NCBI GenBank assembly: GCA_002529645.1
Contig: NAEP01000034.1
Span: 17,445 to 81,444, forward strand
From: Candidatus Lumbricidiphila eiseniae
GTDB lineage: Bacteria; Actinomycetota; Actinomycetes; Actinomycetales; Microbacteriaceae
DNA length: 64,000 nucleotides
Direction: 5' to 3'
Below are positions 43,735 through 52,518 of the stretch, piece after piece (position 1 is the stretch's first letter; the number at the start of each line of letters is the position of its first letter). The notes beneath the pieces were generated by a model. That model made no database searches. It saw only the letters and a program-made list of their open reading frames with translations, and had not been told where the DNA came from. A program made the translations under genes and the position numbers.

Positions 43735-45066
43735 GTGATTTCTGACGTTACTCCTGCGAGCGCGGGAAACAACCTCGACCCCTGGTACGGGAACTACGCC
43801 GAACGCACGAGCGGCCTGGCGGCCTCGGAGGTACGTGCACTTTTTGCCGTGGCATCCCGGCCAGAGGTGGTGTCGTTGGCCGGCGGCATGCCCTGTGTCT
43901 CTGCACTGCCACAGGAGGTCGTTCTTGATTCGGTTGCGCGGGTCATGCGTGAGCAGGGACCAATTGCCCTGCAATACGGCTCTGGGCAGGGGATTCCCGC
44001 GCTTCGTGGGCAGATTCTTGATGTCATGGCCTTGGAGGGCATTCAGGGTTCGGTGGATAATGTTGTGACCGCGACGGGATCACAGCAGGCACTTGATCTG
44101 ATCTCAAAGCTCTTCCTCGACCCGGGTGATGTGGTGCTGGCAGAGTCGCCGAGCTACGTCGGTGCCCTGGGTGTGTTCAGTGCCTACCAGGCACGGGTCG
44201 TGCATGTGGACACCGATGCTGACGGTCTCATTCCGGAAGCGCTGAAACAGACGATTACCAGGGTGCACAACGAAGGTCGCCGAATCAAATTCCTGTACAC
44301 AATCCCAAATTTTCACAACCCGGCAGGTGTGACGCTATCTGCCACGCGACGACCGGAGATTGTTGCCGTCTGTCAGAGCAACGGCATTCTCATTCTCGAG
44401 GACAATCCGTACGGGCTGCTCCATTTCGACGAGCCGCCACCGAACGCGCTGCAGTCGCTGGATCCCGACGGTGTTGTCTACCTCGGAACCTTTTCAAAGA
44501 CTCTCGCGCCCGGATTTCGGGTCGGATGGACGCTCGCCCCGCACGCGATTCGAGAAAAACTCATCCTCGCGACCGAATCTGCCATCCTCTCACCAAGCTC
44601 GTTCAGCCAGCTGGTTGTCTCAGAGTATCTTGCGTCAACCGACTGGCAAGCCCAGATTGATAGCTTCCGTGGCGTATATCGGGAGCGTAAAGAAGCCATG
44701 ATCGACGCTCTCAGCGAGTTTTTACCGCACCTGACCTGGACCAACCCCCGCGGCGGTTTTTTTGTCTGGCTCTCACTACCCGACACGCTCGACTCCAAAC
44801 AGATGCTGCCGAGAGCGGTTCGGGAGCTTGTTGCCTACACCCCCGGTACCGCGTTCTACGCCGACGGACGGGGACATCAGGCGATACGGTTGTCCTTCTG
44901 CTATCCAACACCGGACGCGATTCGGCTCGGCGTGCGACGACTCGCGACCGTCATTAACGGCGAGCTTGAACTGCTCGACACATTCAAAGGCACCGGGCCG
45001 CTGCACGTGATCCACCGCGAGGCATCCTCGGCACTGGATTCAGCCCCTCCCACCAATATCAAGTAA
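43735..45066 (+). CDS. PLP-dependent aminotransferase (2-aminoadipate/aromatic transaminase type)
   Basis: 443 residues, fold-type I. It has VVSLAGGMPCVSALP, ATGSQQALDLISKLFLDPGD, PNFHNPAGVTLS, ILEDNPYGLLHFD, and the PLP lysine in YLGTFSKTLAPGFRVGW. This is the LysN/KAT-II/MocR-like group; substrate not certain. The GTG at 43735 fits. A similar gene next to parAB/trxA is usual in Microbacteriaceae. Confidence 0.87.
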   Translation: MISDVTPASAGNNLDPWYGNYAERTSGLAASEVRALFAVASRPEVVSLAGGMPCVSALPQEVVLDSVARVMREQGPIALQYGSGQGIPALRGQILDVMALEGIQGSVDNVVTATGSQQALDLISKLFLDPGDVVLAESPSYVGALGVFSAYQARVVHVDTDADGLIPEALKQTITRVHNEGRRIKFLYTIPNFHNPAGVTLSATRRPEIVAVCQSNGILILEDNPYGLLHFDEPPPNALQSLDPDGVVYLGTFSKTLAPGFRVGWTLAPHAIREKLILATESAILSPSSFSQLVVSEYLASTDWQAQIDSFRGVYRERKEAMIDALSEFLPHLTWTNPRGGFFVWLSLPDTLDSKQMLPRAVRELVAYTPGTAFYADGRGHQAIRLSFCYPTPDAIRLGVRRLATVINGELELLDTFKGTGPLHVIHREASSALDSAPPTNIK

Positions 45067-45117
45067 CCCACCAGACACCAACATCACACAGCTCGCCAAG
45101 CACCACTGTCACCGAGC

Positions 45118-45200
45118 CCACCGGGCAGCGCCCCCTACCCCACCAGGAACAGCACCAACCCACCAAGAACAGCACCCTTTAGCTCACCGGGAACACCTCC
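45118..45200. repeat. Short degenerate tandem repeat of 21-24 bp
   Basis: Four imperfect copies of a ccaccaggaacagcacc-like unit lie in the gap between the aminotransferase and ddl genes. It is not of the 61-bp type and has no obvious role. Confidence 0.55.
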
Positions 45201-45256
45201 CTTTCCTTGCTGAAGCACCCGATTCTATTCCGTTTTTACTGGAGAAATACCTGATC

Positions 45257-46225
45257 ATGATTGATTTCAATGCTCTTGATGTGGTCGTCCTCGCCGGTGG
45301 CATTTCACACGAACGGGATGTTTCACTCCGCTCCGGCCGACGAGTTGCTGATGCCCTCACCACCGCAGGCCACCGCGTCACAATCCTCGACCCAAATGCA
45401 GATCTGCTACCGAATCTCAGTGCCCATCGCCCCGACGTCATTTTCCCCGCGCTGCACGGCTCAAGTGGTGAAGATGGCTCGCTCCTGAGCCTACTTGCGG
45501 CACTTGCGCTCCCTACCGTCGGGTCAACCGCCGAAGCCGCACGTCGAACGTGGTCGAAACCTAACGCAAGTTCGATCGTTGCCAATGCGGGTGTGCGGGT
45601 GCCGCGATCGGTCAGCCTCTCACAGGAATCGTTTCGGGAACTCGGCGCCAGCGGTGTGCTACACGTTGTGAAGGATTATCTCGTGGGTGATGTTGTCGTG
45701 AAGCCCTCATCCGGAGGGTCGGCCCAGGGCGTCTCGATCGTGAAAGATCCGACCCATCTCGCGCGAGCTGTTGTTGAGGCGTTTAACTACAACGATCATG
45801 CCCTTATTGAAGAACGCATTATCGGCACTGAACTTGCACTGACCATCCTCGACATTCCCGGCAATACCTCGGCGTTCCCGGCCGTCGAGATTGAACCGAT
45901 AGACGGCACCTATGGATACGCAGCGCGCTACAACGCCGGACTCACCACCTTCTACACACCCGCTCGCCTCGATGACACGGCTGCTGCCGCGGTTGCACAC
46001 GCCGCACTGACGGCTCACCAGGCGCTCGGCCTTCGCGATATCTCAAGAATTGACTTTGTTGTGGATGCCTCGGGCACGCCCTGGTTTCTTGAGGCGAATG
46101 TGCTCCCCGGCTTCACCGAAACCTCGCTCGTGCCGCTCGCCATCGAAGCATCCGGTTGTTCGGTTCCTGACGTGTATGCCTCCCTCGTAACCGCCGCCTG
46201 GCAACGATCTCGACAGAACACGTAG
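45257..46225 (+). CDS. ddl: D-alanine--D-alanine ligase
   Basis: 322 residues, ATP-grasp ligase making D-Ala-D-Ala for peptidoglycan. It starts VVVLAGGISHERDVSLRSG, with ALHGSSGEDGSLLSLL, the glycine loop KPSSGGSAQGVSI, and the metal site FLEANVLPGFTETSLVP. Slightly short for Ddl; a second housekeeping Ddl elsewhere is possible, so this may be a family member with the same chemistry. Confidence 0.87.
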   Translation: MIDFNALDVVVLAGGISHERDVSLRSGRRVADALTTAGHRVTILDPNADLLPNLSAHRPDVIFPALHGSSGEDGSLLSLLAALALPTVGSTAEAARRTWSKPNASSIVANAGVRVPRSVSLSQESFRELGASGVLHVVKDYLVGDVVVKPSSGGSAQGVSIVKDPTHLARAVVEAFNYNDHALIEERIIGTELALTILDIPGNTSAFPAVEIEPIDGTYGYAARYNAGLTTFYTPARLDDTAAAAVAHAALTAHQALGLRDISRIDFVVDASGTPWFLEANVLPGFTETSLVPLAIEASGCSVPDVYASLVTAAWQRSRQNT

Positions 46226-46330
46226 CCGCCTCAACCCGACCCAAGAGCGACGGCGTGACGGCGAAGAACCAGCCTTTCGAGTCGATCCACGAGTGCGGTG
46301 CGGTGCGTTTCGCACGAGTGCGTCGTGTGA

Positions 46331-47347
46331 TTAGAGTCCGTTGAGATTTTCGCCGAGTTCCTCAAGGATGCGACGTAGATCGTTCACGGTGGAGAAATCA
46401 ATCACGATCTGACCCTTCTTGGCGCCGAGCGAGACTTTCACCCGGGTGTTGAGCCGATCGCCCAATCGCGCTGCCAGGTCGTCAAGAAAGTCCTGACGCT
46501 TTCCAGCTACCGCGGCGGCTTTCTGCACCTTGGGGGCCTTTGCGACGAGCGCTTCCGCCGCCCGCACCGAGAGCTCCTGGTTGATGATCGTGTTGGCAAA
46601 CGCCGCCATCTTTGCATGATCACCAACGGCGAGGATTGCCCGGGCGTGACCTGCGCTCAGCACTCCTGCTGCAACCTTCATCTGGACATCCTCCGGCAGC
46701 TTAAGCAACCGCATGGTGTTCGAAATTTGCGGTCGCGACCGTCCAATCCGCGACGCCAGTTCGTCTTGGGTAATTCCAAAATCCGCAAGCAGCTGTTGAT
46801 ATGCGGATGCCTCTTCAAGCACGTTCAGCTGCGACCGGTGGAGGTTCTCCAGCAGAGCGTCACGCAGCATGTTCTCGTTGGCAGTGTCCTTTACGACAGC
46901 GGGAATTGTCTTGAGTTCCGCGAGCTTACTCGCCCGAAGCCGCCGCTCACCCATGACGAGCTCATATTTTCCGGGTTGCTGTGGGTGTGGACGCACAACA
47001 ATTGGCTGCATGACGCCAAACTCACGCACACTGTGAACAAGCTCTGCGAGGGCATCGGGGTCAAAGATGGAGCGAGGTTGCTGAGCGTTGGGCAGAATAT
47101 CGTCCGGATTCAGATGCACAAGGCGCGCACCAGGCACATCCACAAGTCCTGGCTGATTCGATTCAGCCGTCGCGCCGCGGGACGAGACACCCGAGGCTGC
47201 TGTCGTGGCGGCTGTGCTCTGCGATGAATCGTTCGAGGTGGGGAAAAACACATCAACCGGTCGGGTCACCTCCCGCGCCGGGTCGTCACTTCCGGGGATG
47301 AGAGCGCCGATCCCACGGCCAAGGCCGGTTCTACGAGGGGTTGCCAT
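46331..47347 (-). CDS. parB: Chromosome partitioning protein ParB (CTPase)
   Basis: 338 residues. N-terminal CTP-binding domain with MGERRLRASKLAELKTIPA (GERRxRA motif), HTH for parS (LASRIGRSRPQISNTMRLLK) and a C-terminal dimer domain. It loads at parS and segregates origins. The ATG overlaps the TAA of parA (TAATG). Three parS sites lie within 2.9 kb. Confidence 0.96.
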   Translation of the reverse strand: MATPRRTGLGRGIGALIPGSDDPAREVTRPVDVFFPTSNDSSQSTAATTAASGVSSRGATAESNQPGLVDVPGARLVHLNPDDILPNAQQPRSIFDPDALAELVHSVREFGVMQPIVVRPHPQQPGKYELVMGERRLRASKLAELKTIPAVVKDTANENMLRDALLENLHRSQLNVLEEASAYQQLLADFGITQDELASRIGRSRPQISNTMRLLKLPEDVQMKVAAGVLSAGHARAILAVGDHAKMAAFANTIINQELSVRAAEALVAKAPKVQKAAAVAGKRQDFLDDLAARLGDRLNTRVKVSLGAKKGQIVIDFSTVNDLRRILEELGENLNGL

Positions 47348-48603
47348 TAGCGAGCTCCTGCCGTCTTCGGTGCGCTGCGCTGCGCAAGTTCAGTGGCCGC
47401 CTCACGGTAAGACAATGCTCCCGTCGACGAAAAGTCGTAGCTGATAACAGTTTGCCCGTAACTTGGAGCCTCCGAAACCCGCACAGAACGCGGGATAACC
47501 GTGTTAAGGGTTTGGTTGGGAAAGTGTTCACGAACCTCGTTCGCAACCTGCTGAGCCAGGTTCGTTCGGTTGTCAAACATGGTGAGCAGAATGGCAGAAA
47601 CGCGGAGCGCTGGGTTGAGGTGCTTCTCAATGAGTTGAATGTTGCTGAGCAATTGTGACAGGCCTTCCAGGGCGTAGTACTCACACTGAATCGGAATGAG
47701 GACCTCGCGAGCCGCAACAAAGGCGTTAATTGTGAGGAGTCCCAGAGAGGGTGGGCAATCAATGAACACGTAGTGGTACGGATCTGACACAGAATCGAGA
47801 TACACATCGAGCGCCCGGCGCAATCGTTGCTCACGAGCAACAAGAGACACCAATTCAATTTCCGCCCCGGCCAGATGGATGGTCGCCGGGATACAGTCCA
47901 GCAGTGGGCTCTCACGTGATTGTTGCACAACATCAGCGATGGGCAGATCTGCAACAAGAACCTCGTAGATGCTCGGTCGCTCAGAGCGATGATCGACACC
48001 GAGCGCGGTTGACGCGTTTCCCTGAGGATCAAGATCAATGACCAGCACCCGCGCACCCGCCCGAGCGAGAGCCGATGCCAGATTGACGGTCGTGGTGGTT
48101 TTTCCAACTCCCCCCTTCTGGTTTGAGACTGTAAAAACACGAGGTTTCATTGGTAGTGGCGGGGGGGTGCTTTCGAGCTTACTGCGCCTCTGTGATTCAC
48201 TGAGGACCTGATCGGCAAGCGGGGACTCTGTGTTTGTTGATGTTTCACGTGAAACATCAACGGTCACGGTGGGCGTGTTGCTGGCCGGGACTGGATTGTG
48301 TGAATCATTGACCGGGGGAGTATTCGCACCCGGAGGGCGTTCTGGCGCCACACCAGGCGCCTCGCTGACAACAGTCGATCTCTCACCGCCAACCAGGGAG
48401 CCGGGGGGAGGGTCGCTGATCTTTGAGGAATTGCCGCCCCGGGGTGCGGCTATCACGGTGTTCTGACCAGGCAGGGGTGCCCGGCGCCCGGAGGTATATT
48501 CAGCCGCGGCCAAACTCGCATCGGCCGCCGTATCCAGACGAGGAGTACCAGCATTCGCGGGCGGTTCTTCCCAACCCTGAGTCATCTCTCCACCTACTCC
48601 CAT
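47347..48603 (-). CDS. parA: Chromosome partitioning ATPase ParA with long N-terminal extension
   Basis: 418 residues. The ATPase core (from about residue 150) has the deviant Walker A QKGGVGKTTTTVNLA, DLDPQGNASTALG, and VFIDCPPSLGLL. The first 150 residues are Pro/Ser/Thr-rich and disordered, longer than in most ParA; a parS site at 48241-48256 lies within this part and encodes VSRET. An internal start (MKPRVFTVSNQKG, near 48151) would give a standard ParA, so the true start is uncertain. Confidence 0.93.
   Translation of the reverse strand: MGVGGEMTQGWEEPPANAGTPRLDTAADASLAAAEYTSGRRAPLPGQNTVIAAPRGGNSSKISDPPPGSLVGGERSTVVSEAPGVAPERPPGANTPPVNDSHNPVPASNTPTVTVDVSRETSTNTESPLADQVLSESQRRSKLESTPPPLPMKPRVFTVSNQKGGVGKTTTTVNLASALARAGARVLVIDLDPQGNASTALGVDHRSERPSIYEVLVADLPIADVVQQSRESPLLDCIPATIHLAGAEIELVSLVAREQRLRRALDVYLDSVSDPYHYVFIDCPPSLGLLTINAFVAAREVLIPIQCEYYALEGLSQLLSNIQLIEKHLNPALRVSAILLTMFDNRTNLAQQVANEVREHFPNQTLNTVIPRSVRVSEAPSYGQTVISYDFSSTGALSYREAATELAQRSAPKTAGAR
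48241..48256. promoter_or_regulatory. parS site inside parA
   Basis: TGTTTCACGTGAAACA, a perfect 16-bp parS palindrome, within the N-terminal extension of parA. Confidence 0.93.
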
Positions 48604-48845
48604 TCTCGTGACGCGACCATTTCACCACCATCGAAATTGGCAGCCATCCAAGACTAACGGTCGCCACTGACCTTCCCACAACCCCGAAGGCGGGCTGTTA
48701 AACGACGAGCTCAGATCTGGCCACGGCTTGGCAACCACAGCCGTTGGACACCGAGGCTACCAAGGGAGCAGGGGAGGTCTGGAGCAGACCCAAGCTCATC
48801 ACAAATAATCAGCCAGATGTCACCAAGAAAGCAAGGGCCTGGGGT

Positions 48846-48995
48846 GTCACACCCGTGACACAACGGACATCTCGCATTGTTTCCCAACGCCGACGAGAAC
48901 CGCGGCGTCACACCCGTGACACAACGAACGTCTCCCGGACACCAGGCCCGTCGCTGGAACCCCAACAGCTACACCCATAACACAATGGTCTCCAC
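48846..48995. repeat. Three 28-bp repeats around two 33-bp inserts (locus H)
   Basis: Copies at 48846-48873 and 48907-48934 share the hairpin gtcacacccgtgacac and differ at two or three positions; a third at 48968-48995 is degenerate (about 19 of 28). Inserts 48874-48906 and 48935-48967 are unrelated 33-mers. A decayed last repeat is what a CRISPR-like array shows at one end. No gene is seen in 48604-49210. Confidence 0.75.
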
Positions 48996-49056
48996 CCTCC
49001 CATCTCCGGGTCGCGGGTCGCGGGTCACGAACCACGAACCACGAACCACGAACCAG

Positions 49057-49072
49057 TGTTTCACGTGAAACA
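49057..49072. promoter_or_regulatory. parS site upstream of the parAB operon
   Basis: TGTTTCACGTGAAACA, a perfect parS. It follows short 7-bp tandem repeats (gggtcgc three times and acgaacc four times, 49013-49055). Confidence 0.93.
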
Positions 49073-49147
49073 TCCAAGTTCGCGAGAGGGTCGGCGGGTG
49101 CGCTTCACTCTCTCCCGAGCTCACAAACACAGCCGTCTACTGCGCAG

Positions 49148-49163
49148 TGTTTCACGTGAAACC
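49148..49163. promoter_or_regulatory. parS site near rsmG
   Basis: TGTTTCACGTGAAACC, one base from the perfect parS palindrome, 91 bp from the previous site. Confidence 0.88.
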
Positions 49164-49210
49164 ATCGATCCCAAGCGAAGGACATCCGTGCGGGTCGCCC
49201 CGCCGGTAAT

Positions 49211-49870
49211 CTACGCTCGGCGGGCTCGAAACACTCGCGTTGGGTCGGAAACAACACCAGCACCCAACTCCAGAACCTCGACGTCGACAAGCCGGTGTGA
49301 GCGGATTTCTTTTTCCGCCACTGTGATCTCCTGGGAAACAGAGGCCCCCTTCATCAATAAGAGCTCCCCTTCCAGGCGAACCAGCTGTGCGGTCAGTGGA
49401 ATCAGTGTCCGCAATGCGCTCACAGCACGAGCGGTGACAGCATCAAATTCTCCGACGTTCCGGTCTTCAGCTCGAGCGCGAAGAACGGTAACATTCGACA
49501 GCTCGAGGTGGAAAACTTGCTCGGTGAGCCAAGTGGTTCTCCGTTCCATCGGCTCAATGAGAGTGAAGGAGACCGACGGCCGAAGTATCGCCAGCACGAG
49601 TCCAGGCAAACCGGCCCCGGAACCAACATCTGCAACAGAAAACCCCTCGGTTAACAGCGGTGCCACCAACGCACAGTTAAGAATGTGGCGCGTCCATAAC
49701 CGGGAGTGTTCCAGGGGGCCAATCAATCCCCGCTCGTCTCCGTCTCGGTGCAAAGCGTCAACAAAAGCCCGCACGACACCGAGGTGCTCGCCACAAAGCG
49801 TGGCCGCGACATCCGGTTCTGGTTCGAGAGCAGACGGCGCGCCCGGTAGCACCTTGGTCACACTAGCCAC
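49211..49870 (-). CDS. rsmG: 16S rRNA (guanine527-N7)-methyltransferase
   Basis: 219 residues; methylates G527 of 16S rRNA with SAM. SAM motif VADVGSGAGLPGLVLAI, plus RAVSALRTLIPLTAQLVRL. It starts at a GTG (49870) overlapping the jag stop by 8 bases; a second GTG at 49861 is an alternative. Part of the conserved yidC-jag-rsmG-parAB chain. Confidence 0.95.
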   Translation of the reverse strand: MASVTKVLPGAPSALEPEPDVAATLCGEHLGVVRAFVDALHRDGDERGLIGPLEHSRLWTRHILNCALVAPLLTEGFSVADVGSGAGLPGLVLAILRPSVSFTLIEPMERRTTWLTEQVFHLELSNVTVLRARAEDRNVGEFDAVTARAVSALRTLIPLTAQLVRLEGELLLMKGASVSQEITVAEKEIRSHRLVDVEVLELGAGVVSDPTRVFRARRA

Positions 49871-50357
49871 GCGTAATCACGGTGTGGCGATCGCTTCCTT
49901 CACCCCGTGAGGACGAGTGAAATCCTCGTTCAGCCACAACGTCATGAACCAGTTTCCGTTCATACGAGGACATTGGTGGCAGCGCAGCCTCAGAAGCTCC
50001 TTCCTCTATGAGCTCGATAGCGCGCGCCACAAGCTCACCCAATTCACTCTTTCGCTTGTCACGCGAGCCTCCAATATCCAGAATGAGTCGTGAAAATCCG
50101 CCGGTCTTAGTCTGCACGACCAGTCGCGTCAACTCCTGCAGAGCAGAAACTGTATCGGCATCTGCGAGCAACTGCAGGCTCGCCGGATCTGTCGCGTGAA
50201 CAGATACGTAAACACGACCATCCCGAACCTCAATGTCGATGTCACCGTCGAGATCCGTGATATCAAGAAGCTCCTCAATGTAATCAGCGGCAACATCACC
50301 CTCGTTGTCTAGGGGGTTCCGTGGCTCAACAGCGACGCCCTCTTCTTCACTCATCAT
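49863..50357 (-). CDS. jag: Jag/KhpB RNA-binding protein (R3H and KH domains)
   Basis: 164 residues: KH-like domain (RLILDIGGSRDKRKSELGEL) and a C-terminal R3H domain (SYERKLVHDVVAE, the RxxxH motif). RNA-binding protein linked to cell-wall growth and division control; it has no N-terminal Jag_N domain. ATG overlaps the yidC stop (ATGA). Confidence 0.93.
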   Translation of the reverse strand: MMSEEEGVAVEPRNPLDNEGDVAADYIEELLDITDLDGDIDIEVRDGRVYVSVHATDPASLQLLADADTVSALQELTRLVVQTKTGGFSRLILDIGGSRDKRKSELGELVARAIELIEEGASEAALPPMSSYERKLVHDVVAERGFHSSSRGEGSDRHTVITRG

Positions 50358-51307
50358 CGATGACCCTTCTTCTTGGAGCGACTCTTCCCTTTCGGCTGTT
50401 CGCGTTGACTCTTCTTCACCTCAACGACCGGATCCGCCTCAGTTCTCGGATCCTCAACGACGAGCTTTCCACGTTTCAGCAGGCGTGCTTCGCGCGCGCG
50501 TGCCGCCTCAGTACCCGGCGTTGGCATTTGGCGAATAACAATAAACTGTTGAACCATCGTCCAGAAGTTCGATACCAGCCAGTAGAACATAACCCCGAGT
50601 GGGAAGGCAACCCCGGTAACCGCGAAAACTAGCGGCAATAGGTATAGAAGCATACGCTGCTGCTGGAACATGCGGCTCGCCTTTGTCTCGGGCGACATGT
50701 TTTTTGACACGATCTGAAGCTGGGTGATGAACTGAGACGCCGTCATCACCACGATCATTACCGGTGCAAGGATGAGAACCGGCACCGGCCCGCCGTGGTT
50801 CCAGGCACCAATAAAGGTTTCCTTCAGGGGCGCACCGAGGAATACTGATTTGGCGAAGCTCGTTGCCAAGTCAAAGTTAAGAAAACCCACCCCGGCCTTG
50901 TCGTTCTGCGCATCGTGGAGCACCGTGTACAGGCCGAAAAAGATCGGCGTCTGTAACAGCATCGGTAAGCACGAAGTGAGCGGATTGGTTCCAGTCTTCT
51001 TATACAGCGCCATCGTTTCCCGCGACATAGCCTCGCGAGAGAACTGGTCCTTCTTCCCCTTGTACCTTTCTTGAATTTTTTTGATCTGTGGTGCGACTTC
51101 CAACATTCGACGTTGATTCTTTATCTGTCGCACGAAAAGCGGGATCAGGGTGGCACGAACCACGAGGACCAGCCCCACGATTGAAAGCACCCAGGTTGCC
51201 CCATTATCCGGATTCATTCCGATCAGAGTCCACAGCCAGTGAAACGCGACGAGAATGAGTTCAATGACCCACTTGATGGGCCAGAGAATAAGGCTTACGG
51301 GATCCAT
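50354..51307 (-). CDS. yidC: Membrane protein insertase YidC
   Basis: 317-residue Oxa1/YidC-family insertase of the Gram-positive type (no large periplasmic domain). Helix 1 near residues 15-40, a cytoplasmic hairpin ([18 protein letters not shown]) and a hydrophilic-groove Arg in [13 protein letters not shown]. The C-terminal tail is strongly basic ([12 protein letters not shown]). It inserts membrane proteins with or without SecYEG. Confidence 0.96.
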   Translation of the reverse strand: MDPVSLILWPIKWVIELILVAFHWLWTLIGMNPDNGATWVLSIVGLVLVVRATLIPLFVRQIKNQRRMLEVAPQIKKIQERYKGKKDQFSREAMSRETMALYKKTGTNPLTSCLPMLLQTPIFFGLYTVLHDAQNDKAGVGFLNFDLATSFAKSVFLGAPLKETFIGAWNHGGPVPVLILAPVMIVVMTASQFITQLQIVSKNMSPETKASRMFQQQRMLLYLLPLVFAVTGVAFPLGVMFYWLVSNFWTMVQQFIVIRQMPTPGTEAARAREARLLKRGKLVVEDPRTEADPVVEVKKSQREQPKGKSRSKKKGHR

Positions 51308-51666
51308 GCGCAGTTGATCCTTTCGGTAAAGCTGGGTGTCGAAGTGGAGATATCAGTGGTGCTCGGACGCTCCGCCGTGCGAACAACCCATCCGTGCTCA
51401 GTGACAGCGTAACGACCACCGCTGACTCCGGGAACATCATCCACTCCGCCGGAACTCCAGGGATTGCAGCGACAGATCCGCCACGCCGTTAATAACGCGC
51501 CACGAACAACCCCGTGACGCTGAACCGCAGCGAGACCGTATGCCGAACAGGTCGGATAATACCGGCACACATCTCCGTACAGCGGAGAGATCACGGCACG
51601 ATAAGAACGAAGGAGTCCCACAACAATATTGCGCGGCAAGAGCACGACAGCCCACACAGATCTCAT
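51295..51666 (-). CDS. yidD: Membrane protein insertion efficiency factor YidD
   Basis: 123 residues: family start with [20 protein letters not shown] and the three conserved cysteines in [26 protein letters not shown]. The C-terminal 40 residues are variable. Its end overlaps yidC by 13 bases, and its ATG shares a base with the rnpA stop. Confidence 0.94.
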   Translation of the reverse strand: MRSVWAVVLLPRNIVVGLLRSYRAVISPLYGDVCRYYPTCSAYGLAAVQRHGVVRGALLTAWRICRCNPWSSGGVDDVPGVSGGRYAVTEHGWVVRTAERPSTTDISTSTPSFTERINCAWIP

Positions 51667-52025
51667 CAGATCAGAGCACCGTCATGGAACCGGATTCGGT
51701 GACCGGAAAGTGATCGAGCCAGATCTTCCCGGAGCTCCGAGTAGCTCGCCGAGGACGCGGGTGGTAGCACTCGCACCACAACATCCAGGCCGCCAACGCC
51801 ACTCTCCAGCAGGTCGGCAACCATGGATCTCAAACGGCGGCGAACCTTGTTGCGAACCACAGCGTTGCCCACCTTCCGATTCACAACAAATCCAAATCGT
51901 GTCAGCGCGTCGGGTTCACGCCTTCGCGCATGCACAACAAGAAACCGTCCGGGGTTTCTAGCACCCCGCCGCACAACATCACGAAAATCTGTGTCGTTGA
52001 GAAGGCGGTGTCTTCGCGGTAGCAC
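51666..52025 (-). CDS. rnpA: Ribonuclease P protein component
   Basis: 119 residues with the RNR signature [16 protein letters not shown]. It assists the RNase P RNA in tRNA 5' processing. Start at the GTG 52025 ([21 protein letters not shown]), seven bases after the rpmH stop; the longer frame would run into rpmH. Confidence 0.95.
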   Translation of the reverse strand: MLPRRHRLLNDTDFRDVVRRGARNPGRFLVVHARRREPDALTRFGFVVNRKVGNAVVRNKVRRRLRSMVADLLESGVGGLDVVVRVLPPASSASYSELREDLARSLSGHRIRFHDGALI

Positions 52026-52032
52026 CGCGCTA

Positions 52033-52170
52033 CTACGCAGAAAGTTCGCTGCGGCCCTTGGCGCGACGAGCCGACAAGATCGCCCGACCCGCACGGGTAC
52101 GCATCCGGAGTCGGAATCCGTGTTTTTTGGCGCGGCGGCGGTTGTGTGGTTGGAACGTACGCTTCGTCAT
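52033..52170 (-). CDS. rpmH: 50S ribosomal protein L34
   Basis: 45 residues ([19 protein letters not shown] then [20 protein letters not shown]). Absent from longer ORF lists because of its size, but unmistakable. GGAGAGAG lies before the ATG. Heads the rpmH-rnpA-yidD-yidC-jag-rsmG series. Confidence 0.98.
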   Translation of the reverse strand: MTKRTFQPHNRRRAKKHGFRLRMRTRAGRAILSARRAKGRSELSA

Positions 52171-52518
52171 TACTCTCTCCGGAGACATTCACACCCGAAT
52201 GATTGCGGTGACACGCTCAGGTATGAGAAAGATTCGGTGTGCCGTAAGGCTCAGTCAACTGATTAACAGTAGGGCCTCACCCACCGCTGGTCAAACGACC
52301 ATACCAGCAACCAGCTGCAGACCCAGTCCAGGGACACTCGGGCAATCACCGCGGCGGTGACGGATCCAGTTGTCACCTCATACGTTCCTCGGCTAGCGTG
52401 AGTCACAGTTATCCCCAGCCTTGTGACTGGCCGTGGCCTCCCCCTCGCACACGTCAGGCACACCGCACGACCTACCCCGCTCGGCCGCCGCGGTATCAAC
52501 GAAAGTACACAAACCACA
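52171..52518. other. rpmH-dnaA divergent intergenic region
   Basis: 348 bp between divergent rpmH and dnaA, with promoters expected for both. It contains a DnaA-box-like TTATCCCCA at 52409-52417, which would allow DnaA to regulate its own gene. No coding sequence recognised. Confidence 0.6.

Noticed and set aside
45118..45200. The 21-24 bp tandem repeats before ddl as part of the 61-bp family
   Set aside because: Different period, contiguous units and no unique inserts.
31385..48995. A normal CRISPR array
   Set aside because: Each locus has only two or three repeats, the repeat differs between loci, and there is no cas gene or leader in the window. I report the geometry instead.
49056..49910. 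A 284-codon plus-strand ORF over rsmG
   Set aside because: Ser/Arg/Thr-rich shadow of rsmG and the parS region.
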